From contig NC_083607.1 of assembly GCF_029168945.1 (NCBI RefSeq), positions 35,325,257 to 35,389,256 of the forward strand: a stretch of DNA of 64,000 nt, read 5' to 3'. Origin of the DNA: Cannabis sativa (lineage: Eukaryota; Streptophyta; Magnoliopsida; Rosales; Cannabaceae). Below, in pieces: positions 11,128 to 22,303 of this stretch. Within the stretch, counting starts at the first letter, position 1. Each line of letters starts with the position of its first letter. The translations under genes and the position numbers were made by a program. The notes under the pieces are model-generated. The model did not search any database, was not told where the DNA came from, and was given only the letters and a program-made list of their open reading frames with translations.

Positions 11128-11872
11128 TGTTGCCCCTAATTTTGCCCAATATACGTGGACCAACCGGATGATGACACGTGGATGGAAAGGGTTTAGCATT
11201 TGAATAAAATAGCTAAGTCTTCTTAAAGCCCAGGATTACCTTATACATACCTCCCGGAGAAGGTATGTAAGTCTCGTATGCTCCCGGAGAGCAAGATGGC
11301 AACAAAGCACCTCCGGGAGGTGTCAGATTTTATCTGAACAGTCATCTCGCATTTAATGTCGCATGGGAGGAGGCGTATTGAAAACTGCCATACGCAATAA
11401 AGTCTGACGGCACAACCCCCAATCTGTACCTACTAGGCTATGATCAATAAAGTCTAGTGACGACTACTCTGTGAGGAATCACATCAGTCAAAAAGGATTA
11501 AGGACTCCCCTCATAAAATCCCTACAGAACCTAGGGATTAGACCATGCATTACCTATGATAAATTCATTGGGAATGTGTGGCTTACTGATAGTTACAGAA
11601 ATGCATGTACCTTAGTTCTAGGGATCACCCCACAAAAATACTATAAATACCCCCCAAACTCATTAAAGGGGGATCGAGAATTCTAGGTTTCAAAAGAACT
11701 AGAAGAGTAAAAACTCACCAAGAACATTCTCTGTATTAAACACTATTATAAATACACAGACTCGTGGACTAAGGCTCATTAACGCCCCAACCACGTAAAA
11801 ATCTCTCTCTTAATTTCTTACAGCTCTCTAAATTATTATTATTTTATTGGTTGCCGAAAATCTCTGTCAACA
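11128..11872 (+). repeat. 3' LTR of Gypsy-1
   Basis: 745 bp, tgttgcccc to gtcaaca, followed by the target duplication GTAAG at 11873-11877. It keeps the perfect inverted repeat cacctccgggaggtg (11308-11322), which is disrupted by one change in the 5' LTR. Confidence 0.95.
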
Positions 11873-11877
11873 GTAAG

Positions 11878-12508
11878 AATTATTTAAATTTAAATGATAT
11901 ATATGTTACATAATAAAATTAAAATTTAACATTTATATATATCGTAATCAAAAAAATAAATAAAATATTAACATAATCAATTATATATAATAATATGCTG
12001 CTGTGTTTTAATTAGATCACAAAAAAAAAAAAATTAATCATACTAAATTCAAATATATATTCTATTGAATTTACACATAACTGTAATTTTTCTAACCACA
12101 TATTTGAGAGTCAAAACTTTTTTTTATATATTTTAATAAATTTATTATTAATAATAATAAAGATCTCTTAATCTTAAGTGCTTTCTTTATATATTTTTCA
12201 ATTTTTAATCTTTTCTTCCCTATAAAGTTTTAACACTATCTCTTATTAATCTTGCTTTTATGGATATGACATTGTAGTGTTTACTTTTTTTTTTTTGTTT
12301 TAACTTTTAATCTTTTTATCTATATTAGCACTTCATTATATTATTTATTTGTATTATTATGTATTGATTAAATCTATTAGGGATAACAATGGTGACGACT
12401 ATATGTGGAATATGGTGATGTCAATTGGTGAGATACAATAATTGACAACGACTTTAAATAATTGAGATATAATTCATAATATTGATTGCGGGAAAGAGTG
12501 TTTACTTA

Positions 12509-12556
<48 letters not shown>

Positions 12557-12745
12557 CAAATTTTTTCTCTATACTACCCTATTTATATTATTCTATATTA
12601 ATACTTTTTTAATAGAGAAATTTAAAATTCTATGTATACATTATTCATATAAATTTTAAATTTTTTAATAAATAAAATAGAATTTGAAATTTTATTTTTA
12701 ATAAAAAATTCGATGGTATAATTTTAATATTATTATATATTAGAT
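11878..12745. other. AT-rich spacer with a (TAA)n microsatellite
   Basis: No coding sequence is seen. A (TAA)n run of about 15 units lies at 12511-12554, and a dinucleotide-like TA-rich patch lies around 11930-12060. The sequence continues the 1-1270 flank that Gypsy-1 split. Confidence 0.7.
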
Positions 12746-12850
12746 TAATTTTTGAAATTCTTACACCAAAAATCTAATTTTTACAATTTATTACAAATTT
12801 ACCCCTACACGCCTACATCATCATTTTTACCTATCCACTTTCTTTTATTA
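12746..12850 (+). repeat. Putative left terminal repeat of the MULE
   Basis: Inverted copy of window positions 1-104. The outer edge lies at about 12746 (gaaattcttacacc). The segment holds a conserved acccctacacg core. It lies about 300 bp upstream of the first plus-strand coding exon, as a MULE terminal repeat with promoter would. Confidence 0.45.
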
Positions 12851-13153
12851 CAATTATACCACTTACACATTATTTCCATACACAGACACATGTGCCTTCC
12901 CTATCATCCATCAATCAACTTCCAATCTCTTCCCTCTCTTTTTTCGTTTTCTTTTCATTTGATTTTTGATTTACTTTCAGTTTTTTTTTTTGTTTAGAAG
13001 ATCAATAACTTCCATTGTTGAACCATAACTACCCACTATTCATCACGATTTTTTCCCTCTTTGTTCTTCCAAAAATTTTCAACTCCCACTCAACCCACGA
13101 TTCCTCACGTTTTTTCCCTCTCAGTTTATATTCGTTTCCATTTTATTTTTAAA

Positions 13154-16100
13154 ATGTCTATCACACGTTCATCCTCATCTCCTTCCCCAGTTCAGAAAAA
13201 AAAATCAAAAATGGGCTTGAAAGCTCTAGCTAACAAAGCAAAGGGTAAACGTCCAATTGTTGAAGAGGAGGATTCTGATTTTTCTCCTCCTTTAACCAAG
13301 CGTGGGAGGCAACATGCTAAGAAGAAATTGAAGCTCAGTGTGGATGAGAAAATGGTTGATGAATTTTCTGGGAAAAAAGCTAGTGTTGCTGCCGAAGTTT
13401 GAACCGAGGTTGGTTTTCAGTTTCATTTTCGTTTCCCCCTTTTTTTTAATATTTTAGTGTATTTCCAGTTTTGCGTTTTTTGTTCATTCTACTTTGTGAA
13501 ATTTTAGGGTTTCCTTTTTAAAATTTCGTTTGATGTTGTTTAATTTTTTAGGTCGTTAATTTTGTTTGAGCAATATATTTTGTTCTTTTTTGGGTTTGGC
13601 TTTTTAATTTGATTGTATTTTCTTTCTTTACAGTGTTCCTTTGTGTTTTAGGTTCTGTATGTGTTTGTCATTTATTGTTAAATATTTTTGAAACTTTTGT
13701 TTTCGTTTCAGTGTGTGTAATCAGTTTGTTGTAGTTTCCTATTAGTTTGTTTATCGTTTAACATTGTTATGTTTGATGTGTTTTTGGATTTTTATTAGGT
13801 ATAGTTGTTTGCTATTAGTTTTTAGGTATCAATATGATTTCAGATTTTTGTAGTTTATATTTGTATAGTTGTATCTGTTTGGTAATTTTTTTTTTAGTTT
13901 TGTTATAGTTTTATTTTAGTTGCTTTACTGAATTATTCACAATTTATAATTTACTGTGGCCATTTTGGTTATGTTGCAGGTCTGGGACTACAAATTTAGT
14001 CCACCTGATTATTACAGATCTAAATGTATTTGCACTAGTCTTTTTTCTGTCATTGATAATATTAAGAAAACTTTATCTGTTAATTTACTGTCCATGTTTC
14101 GTGAGACTCAATTTGGTCATTTTCTAGATATGCCTGAGATTGTTTTCCGTCCCTAAGTTGTTCATAGTTTATTATTGAGGAAAGTTTTCCAGCCCAATCC
14201 TAAAGAGTTTTGGGCTAAGGTTGCTGGCTGTTGCATACGGTTTAGTGCTGAGGAATTTTATTTGATTATTGGAATTGATTATTTCGGTGATGGCAACAAG
14301 TTGTTGTTTTCACAAGAATCAAATCAGTTGGTAGAAATTTATTTTTCGTGGTGTAAAAACCATTGACCACAAAGCTATTGAGGATTATTTTTTGGGTAGT
14401 AGGTGGGGTTTTGATGAGTCCCTTGGATTGACAATGGCTGTGTTGTATTTTATTCAATGTTTTCTTCTTAGTAATACTCCTGATAAAGAAGTATCTAGGT
14501 TTGATCTAGATGTTGTGGATAGCGGTCGGTGGGACGAGTATTGTTGGGGTAGGGAATCCTTTGAATTGACTATTGATTCATTCAAAGGTAGAATTCAGCA
14601 TGGGATAATAATGAAAAGTAAGAAGGCAGAGAAGGGAGGCCAGTATGATGGTTGGTATAGGGCTTCGGGATATACGTGGGTTTAAACTGTTTGGTTTTAT
14701 GAATGTTGTCCTGCTAGGGTCAACTCTTTCTGTAAAAGAGTTTCATCTACGATTCCAAGGATTCTGAATTGGAGCAACACCATTGTGACCAAAAATCCAA
14801 CTCTTTGAGACTTGAAGGGCAAGATTTTTGATTTGCCATTGAACAAGGTAAATTACAATTTGTTTACTGTTTTTTTTTTAGTTTTATGTTGTTGTTAATA
14901 TTGTGATTTTTTAATTGTTTTTTTCATTTTTATACTCTGTTTGATTATGATGTTCAGTTAAAGATCAAAAACATATGTCCTACTGATGAAGAGAGGCAGA
15001 AGCTTCAACTTGAAGGTGTATTTCTTGATGAGTCTATTGATGACCGTGGTATATCGAAGCAAACATTTGAGAGTGGGTCATCTTCAAAGAAATCTGATTC
15101 AGAGGATATTGATTTGATGAAATCTAAGTTGGAGATGGTCATTTCGAATCAAGCATCATTGGCTGACGAATTCATATCCTTGAGGTGTTTTGTTGATCTT
15201 AATTTCAAGTCTGTAATGAATGTAATTAAGGATATTCAGGAAAAGGTTAATGCCATTCATCGTCGTCCTTCTGATGAGGTATTGAATCATAGTTTATTGT
15301 TTCTGTTTTTTCGTACTTTGCTTTGAGTTTCTTTACTGTTTTATTTAAGTTGAATTTGTGTTGTTTGAATTACGGAAAGTCATCTGATGAATTAGTAACT
15401 CAAGATTCTGAGGATGATGTTGATGATGATGATGATGATGCTAAGGATGATGAGAAGGAACTGCCTGATCCTGAAAAATATTGATTTCGACTCCGATGAT
15501 GGTGATGAGTTGGTTAAAGATGGTGGTGATGCTGATGATGCTGATAAGGTTGTTAATGATGTTCCTCCTTCTGATTTGAATCCATCTGAGGCTGTTGGAG
15601 GTAGTGATGAGAGGGCTAAGGATGTTGAGAAGCCAAAGGGCAATGAGTCTGGATTAAAGGGGGACAATTTCTTTGATGGGTTAAGCCAGCTTGAAATAGA
15701 TGATGATCAAGTTGTTTTGGCTGGCTTGGAGGCTGTTCGTAAAATCCATGTAAGTGCATCTTAATTTGTTTGCAAGAAAATTATGTTTCATTTTGGTTGC
15801 TTAATAGTTTACTGTTTGTTTTGCAACTGTTTAATTTTAGTCTTTATTTTTTAGGTTCCCCAACCAATCCAGATGTTGTTGGTCAAAAGTCAGCTGCCCT
15901 TCATACTGATGAAGAAACTGAGGACACTGTATCTGATACACCTCTGTCGGATAATAGGAAGCGTGCTCCGGCCTTGAAATCTCCTTTTGTTGATTTCGGG
16001 TCGGCTGATGTGGGGAGCACTCCAATGGAGGTAATGTCCTCAGGTTCTCAATAAGCTGGGGATGATAGGGATTTTAAAATGGTTACTTATGTGAAGGGCC

Positions 16101-19100
16101 TTTATGCTCTTAATAATTCATTTGTTGATCCCGTATCTCTTGAGATTGAGGCAAAGTTTGACGGGTGGATTGGTCAAGGCTTGCTTAAACATCCTAGGTG
16201 ACTATTTTTATTAAATCTATATTTGTATTCTGTTTTATTTTTTCAGTTTTATTCGTGTTTTAATATTGTTTTTTTGTTGTTTGTTTGTTCTTTTAGGCAT
16301 TACGATTGTTATGTTGATGGTGCGAAGAAATTTTCCCTAGGTTTTAGGTTAGGTGTTGATTATGTGGAGGATAAAACATGGTTTTATCATTTGGCTACCT
16401 GCGACATGTTTATAAATGACTCAGTAAAGTTTCCATTTTCCATTATAGTTTATGATAGTTAGTTTTCAGTTGCTTTTTAAATATTTTTAAGTTTAGATAC
16501 TGTATTAAAGTTTTTAAACAGTTATTCAACCTTTTGATTTGCGTTTCTGTGATGTTTTTGTTTCATCATAACCATATTCTATTACCTTAGGAAAAAAGGT
16601 AAATATTCTTCCGATGTGACATTGAATTTTGCGACAACTGATTGTCTCTTTGATGATTCCATCCAAGCTTTGTACCACAAATTTAACAATGCCAAGTCAA
16701 TGAAGACTAAGATGTCGCACAATCCTGTTTCCCACCCAATAGCGCATTACATTCGAGGTTTGCGCATTTCGTGTTCTAAGCCTTGGTATGAAGCCGATCA
16801 TGTGTTATGTTGGAATTTATTTTACCAGGATCTTAGATCTACTCACAAGTATGTTGTTTAACACCCTAAATATGAACTTTCTAAAACGATAAATAAACAC
16901 ATATAAAGCTAAGAAAACCTTACATTGACGCAGCGAAATTAATGTCTCCTTGCACTCAGATCTCTAACCCTTGTATCCTTTCTGTCGCAGAGTATTATCA
17001 AGATCTGAGCCTGAATGCCCTTCTCTTTGTGTGTGATCCTTCACAGTCTTCCAAGCTATGATTGAGTTACCACTTGCTGTGTGTGGGCACTTACTCTATC
17101 ACTAAGGTTCGAAATTTAGAAAGAAGAAAAGAGAAAGGGGATTTCGGCTATAGAGAGAAAAGGGAAGGCTCAGTTTTTCTGAAGAGAGAATTTTCTGACA
17201 GAAAAGCTTATGAAAACTTATGATTTGACTGAGCCATCATTTTCTATTTATAGGCAACAACTAGGTTTAGGTTAGGAATTATTTGGCATTAAAATAATGA
17301 AAATATCAATTTGAAAAACCACTCTAAGTAGCCGGCCATGGTGTGTAATGGGCCCCACTTGGTTTTTGCAGTTTTCACAAATTTTATTTCTATTTTCTCA
17401 AAAACGCCAATTTTCCAATTCTAACCATTTAAATGCCAAAACTAATTATTTAATAACTAAAATAGATTATTAAATAATATTGTCATTTAATTTAATTATT
17501 AATTAGACATATAAAGTCCATTAATAAATAAATAAACCTAGAATCTCTTTTCCTTACAATTTAGCCCCTGCTTAGTGAAAATTCACAAATTAGACATAGT
17601 CTAACTTTAGAATTATAATTGATTAATCACAAATCAATTATTGAGTCTTACAAGCAGTATATTCTCAACTAGAATGGGGACCATGGATCTATATGCTCAG
17701 CTTCAAATAAGTGAACCGAATTTACTAAGTAAATTCCTACTTATTAATTCTTCGTTGAATCCACTCTTAGAACTTAGAATTGCACTCTCAGACTTATATA
17801 GAGCATATTATATGTTCCACGATATAGATATGCTATCTCATTTAACCATTCTAATAATCTTATTGTGATCAAAGATCCTCTATATAGATGATTTACATCG
17901 AGATGGGATAATTTTACCGTTCTCACCCCTCAACGTATTTTGCCCCTTAAAACACTTAGCTACCTGTAAATGATGTTTAGTGATCTAAGAATTAGTCACT
18001 TAAACAAGAGCTCATCTATTTACTTCTATTTAGCTAAGTTCGAAGGGAATCATCACTTAACTTCTATACACCAGTAAAAGCTATAGATTCCATATTTATG
18101 TTCAGCACTCCCACTCAATCATATTATTATGTTCCCAAAATATACGTATCACCCTGACCCAAAAGTAGGATTAACTAATAAATCAAAGAACATGAATAGT
18201 ACTCCTGAGTTGAGCCTAAGCATATCAGGATTTAGATTCTTTTAATCTTAAGATCAACTATTGATATTGACTTAGAAAGATATAACGGTAAGTTTATAAT
18301 ATCTTAACTAAGTTGCAATATCAGTCCAGTCCAATGTATACTCCATACATTCGAAACTAGTATACTTTACTAATGTCCTGGAAAGAACATAACACTTACT
18401 CCAAGTGTAAGTATACATCATCACGGATTATCACATTAGTGTAAATCCAAAACACTAATGAAACAGGGACTTAGTCTTTTGATTCATATGATCACAATCA
18501 CATTCCACTGTGTTGACGATACTGTAATTGTGAATAAACATATGATCTGGATTTCACTAATTTTGTGTACAAATGTAATAAACATATTAAACCATTAGCA
18601 TGTAAAATTCATGCAAACATAAATCACTTCAAATTTCTTATATTGATAACTAATGAGATTGTAAAGGGTTTTATTTAGGGCACAAAACCCAACATGTTAT
18701 TCATCATCAATCTAAGGAGGGAAAGTCATTGGGTGTTTGGTCGTCTTGACTTGAATGAAGGGATTCTGTTTCTGTATAATTCTTTGAGGACTGCGAAAAT
18801 GAATGCTGCAGCTAGGAATGCCATGAAGGCTTATTCTGTGTTTCTCCCTTTGTTTTTTGATCTCCTTGGTTTCTGGAAGAATAGGTCACATGCTCCTGCT
18901 TTAGGTTCTGACCCTACAACTCCTCTAAGAATTGTGGAGATTAGTGGTCTGCCATCTCAGCAGAAAAAGTGAGTTGTTTCTTTTAAGTTTATTTTATGTT
19001 GTTTTTTAGTTGCTAAACTGTTTTTCCTTTTTCTATTTTTATAGTGATTGCGGAGCATATGTGGTTGCATTTGCCGAGATCTTCATTCATTGAAAGGATG

Positions 19101-19246
19101 TTCCTGCGGATTTTAACATCGAAGTTTATCGTACTCGACTTGCTACCCTTTTCTTCTCATATGGCCAAAGGAAAATTGATGAAAGCATTGATAGCGAGGA
19201 TGAGAAGCAAAGCAAGTCTTCTAAGGCTTCTGAATTGAAAAAGTAG
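13154..19246 (+). pseudogene. Captured DUF1985 / ULP1-like cysteine protease gene, broken
   Basis: A multi-exon gene with T-rich introns. Exon 1 (13154 to about 13410) is basic (KKKSKMGLKALANKAKGKR). The 13980-14848 exon matches the plant DUF1985 pattern (FGHFLDMPEIVFRP, then FWAKVAGCCIRFSAEEFYLI, then the VWFYECCP and PRILNW block). Exons 14958-15275, 15380-15750 and 15855-16198 are linker, with a GAT-repeat acidic tract at 15414-15450. The ULP1 (C48) core runs from about 16590, is split by an LTR at 16807/18695, then has His (SHWV, 18727) and Cys (NDCGAYV, 19049). The catalytic Asp position reads YNSL (Asn codon 18778) instead of YDSL. Breaks: stops at 14154, 14691, 14806 and 16052, frameshifts near 14340 and 15475, and TGA near 19090. 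In intact relatives this would cleave SUMO or similar tags; here it is dead. Confidence 0.82.
16808..18694 (-). mobile_element. Solo LTR, family L, in the ULP1-like gene
   Basis: 1887 bp from tgttggaattt to aaacccaaca, in minus orientation relative to the full-length element at 30631. It is flanked by a perfect 5-bp duplication TGTTA (16803-16807 and 18695-18699). Removing the LTR and one TGTTA restores the host frame across ADHVL and FIINL. There is no internal region, so an element was lost by LTR-LTR recombination. Confidence 0.93.
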
Positions 19247-19813
19247 GGTATTTTCATTTGGTGACTATTTGGTGTTATTGGTTGAATCTATTATCAGACA
19301 ATAGTTAGTGTTATTGGTTGAATCTAGGTATTATATTTGGTTTTATACTCTGGATCTGGTTTTAAACTTTTAGGATATTTGACATTAATCCTTATAATAT
19401 GTTTATTCTATATGTTTGTATCAGCAGAAGTTGTATGTTTTTTTAATTGTTCAAGTTTTATATACAGTCGCACAACTATATAGAAACTATTTTCCAACTA
19501 TATACAAACAATGTACTTGTATTTTAAAATTGACTATCAATGTATTTTATTCACTGTTTTTCCATTGATCCTTTTTCCTTTAATTAATTATGATTTATCA
19601 ATTCTTATCTGACTTTTTTTAAAAACTTTAATAAAGAAGTTATTTTTGTACTAAATATTTAAGAAGTGTCAAAACTGTAACAAAACGATTTTTCAACTAT
19701 TGCCAAACTGTTTAAAATTTTTAACAAATAAAATCCCATGTGTATAGAATATAACATATCAACCTGTTTGAATTCTCACACAGAATTAAACAATTCATAT
19801 AATTCATATGTAT
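19247..19813. other. Convergent spacer inside the MULE
   Basis: AT-rich sequence between the stop of the ULP1-like gene and the stop of the transposase. No gene is seen. Both transcripts would terminate here. Confidence 0.55.
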
Positions 19814-22303
19814 CTATTTTATTGCTTGATTGTTGCATGTCTTTGGGTTGTGGCCGTGTTGACCACATTTGCTGCACCTGTTATGTTTTTTTGTATCCCA
19901 TTCAGATAAAAACCTTCGTTTCCTTGGTCTTCCAGATCTTATTTTCTGGTTTGGTGGCAGAACAATGATATCTTTTACGTTTTGTGGTACATCCCATGTT
20001 GTGTGATTGTGTACCGAATATGTTGAGCCGCTGTATGTTTCAAGCCATGTTCTTGTCGTGTAATAACCTGAACAGTAGTTGTAAACATTCAAGTTCATCT
20101 CTTTTATAACAGCAAGCGCATGAGCACACGGTAACTCGTCAAGTTGGAATCGGTTGCAACTGCATGTTTTCTCCTTGAGGTTGATGACCCATGATTTGGT
20201 TAGTTCTACGACTTCGAACATGGTCTCGTTTATTGGCTTTACCTGCGAATTAAGTCAATTTATAAAATTGTTATTATGTATATAAAACAGAAAATAAACT
20301 ATTAAGAAATCGTAATGCAACTTAAAAAAATTAAGAGATTTTACATTTTCTGTCAATGAGTCCACAAAGTTGTTGACTAATTTCTTCTCTGCTGTAGGTG
20401 TTAAAATGTTGTTTTCTGTGCCTTTTTCCTATTTGTGTATCTCCATTGTTGTATCAAAGCTCTCAATGACTCCATCAGTGTTGTGATTGGTAGCTCTCTA
20501 GCTGCTAAGTTTGCTGCATTTAGAGATTCAGCAATGTTTGAAGTTATAGTTGAATACCTGTTGTTTTTGCAGTGGTATCTTGACCATTTATGGTATCCAA
20601 CTTGTTGTAAATATGGTCTGACACGGATGTCCAAGCTGTCCAACTCGCTCATATGGTATTCAAATTTCCTCTCTGTGTATGCTCTGGCTGCAGCGAAGAA
20701 TGGTTTATCCATCTTGCTTGCATTCTTCTTGAAGGTTGCTTTTAGGTTGCTTAACATGTGGTATACACAATAGCAATGCATGATTTCTAGAAATACATGA
20801 GCAGCTGCCTTAATTATGCTCTCATGTCTATCTGAGATCAAGCATTGTTCCCCTCTAATCCCATATGTTTCTCTTACATTTGTGAAAAAACATTGCCATG
20901 AGTTGTTGTTTTCTGAATCCACAACAGAAAAAGCTAGTGGAAAAATGTGCTCATTTGCGTCTTGTGTATAAGAAGAGAGCAATGTACCTCCATATGTTGA
21001 TTTAAGGAAAGTTCCGTCAACAACTATTATAGGTTTGCACTTCTTCCATCCTTTTATTGAAGCATCCAGTGCGACAAACAAGTACTTGAAGCTGTTGTCT
21101 TCCTCTGTTTGCATGTGCACTATTGTTCCGAGATTAGTTTTTGCAACATGTGTAAAAAACTTGGCAGCAGCTTGTATGATTCGTTGGCTTTTCCTCATAA
21201 TTCTTCTTGCGCGTGCTCTTCGCTTCTCCATGCTTTCATGTAGTTCATTCTCACCCCATACTTGTGTTTCATTTCTCTTCTGATGTCTTGTGGCGTTTGA
21301 GTTGTTTTTATGTTGGTAAACCGTGGCTTGATGTAGTTTCCAATCAATTTCGTTGTAGCTTGTCTTTTGTCGGCAAATCTTTTGTTTAGATCACAAGTGT
21401 GTATCACCTTCCTGTCATACTTTCGAATGATGAATGACTTTGTTGGCCCGTTTGTGGATGCCTTTAGTGCCCACTGAATTGGAAGTTGTCTCTAATTGCA
21501 TAGAAACCAAGCACACTGTGGAGTGTTTCTTTGTCTTTGTATATTTGTGCTTCTTCTATTTCAGGATGTTGCGGATCTGTGTTTAGTAGTTCGTCATAAT
21601 TTGTGATTTTTGGTTCCCTGTTTTTGTTGTTTTCCAGTTGCTCAACCATCTCCTCTGCCACAAGTTTTGCATAGTCCATGAAGTCAAAATTTTCTCCCCC
21701 ATCTTCTGTTTCTGTAGCTTCAATTGTATGTTGTTGATTTGTTGAGAATTCTATTGTTGTTGCATTATATTCGATCGGTTGGAAGACGCTTATATGTGTA
21801 ATTAATGAATTGACATTTCCCAAGAATGATGCATTGATGGTTGTTGTTGGGTTGTTGATGACATTCACACACAATGGGTATGTTGTGAAGTCGGGGTCCT
21901 TCAGTTTGAGTTGTATGTAGAAATCCAGGCTTTGATCATCCTTTATCCTCAATGGTTGGTATCCTTCCTTCACTTGATATTTCAGTTGCAAAACAGTATT
22001 TTCTTGGTTGCATTCCAGGACATCTTTCAGCTTCTATTGTAATTCTTCATAGTTACAATTGGCTGAAATGTAATGTCCACTAGCTTCATAATTTTCATAA
22101 TTCATTCGATCATCAAATTGTCCATTGCAGAAGACTAGGAATGGAATGTCTTTCTTTTCCTGTGATTTTGAAATTGTTATTAGTGCAAGGCAACGATTTT
22201 AAAACTGGTTTGATTCTGTTGTGAAATAGAGTACAAACTTACTTCTATTTTTGTCCCTTTGTTCAAGCATTGTATTTCCTGTCCTGATTCCTGCTTTTGC
22301 CAT
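19814..22303 (-). pseudogene. MURA-type MULE transposase, three frameshifts
   Basis: Read on the minus strand from ATG 22303. A short first exon ends at a GTAAG donor. The second has LVFCNGQFDDRMNYENYEASG, as at MULE transposase N-termini, then a TAG (near 22039). The 21991-21464 segment continues to YAIRDNFQF. Frameshifts near 21475, 21210 and 20412 separate the pieces. The catalytic piece (21231-20401) keeps all three acidic residues: Asp 72 in VVDGTF, Asp 134 in ISDRHES, Glu 235 in SNIAESLN, with the C-x2-H motif (CVYH) in between. After an intron (about 20355-20245) the C-terminal piece (to 19814) has a SWIM zinc finger (CSCNRFQLDELPCAHALA) and a CCHC knuckle (CSKCGQHGHNPKTC). It would bind the element ends and cut and rejoin DNA; as it stands it is a pseudogene. 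Confidence 0.9.

Larger units (their letters stand above)
1271..11872 (+). mobile_element. Gypsy-1: complete Ty3/Gypsy LTR retrotransposon, Tat-type
   Basis: Two direct LTRs (1271-2014 and 11128-11872), both TG...CA, are flanked by a perfect 5-bp duplication GTAAG (1266-1270 and 11873-11877). The order gag, protease, RNase H, second RNase H, integrase is that of Ty3/Gypsy. The second RNase H between the first and integrase, the absence of a chromodomain and an antisense reading frame downstream of integrase point to the Tat lineage (established family knowledge). A hand alignment of the LTRs gives about 23 substitutions and one 1-bp indel, near 3% divergence, hence an insertion about a million years old under common plant LTR rates (inference). 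It is not autonomous: the reverse transcriptase core is missing and several frames carry stops. Confidence 0.95.

Noticed and set aside
12511..12554. (TAA)n run as a functional element
   Set aside because: Plain microsatellite in AT-rich spacer.
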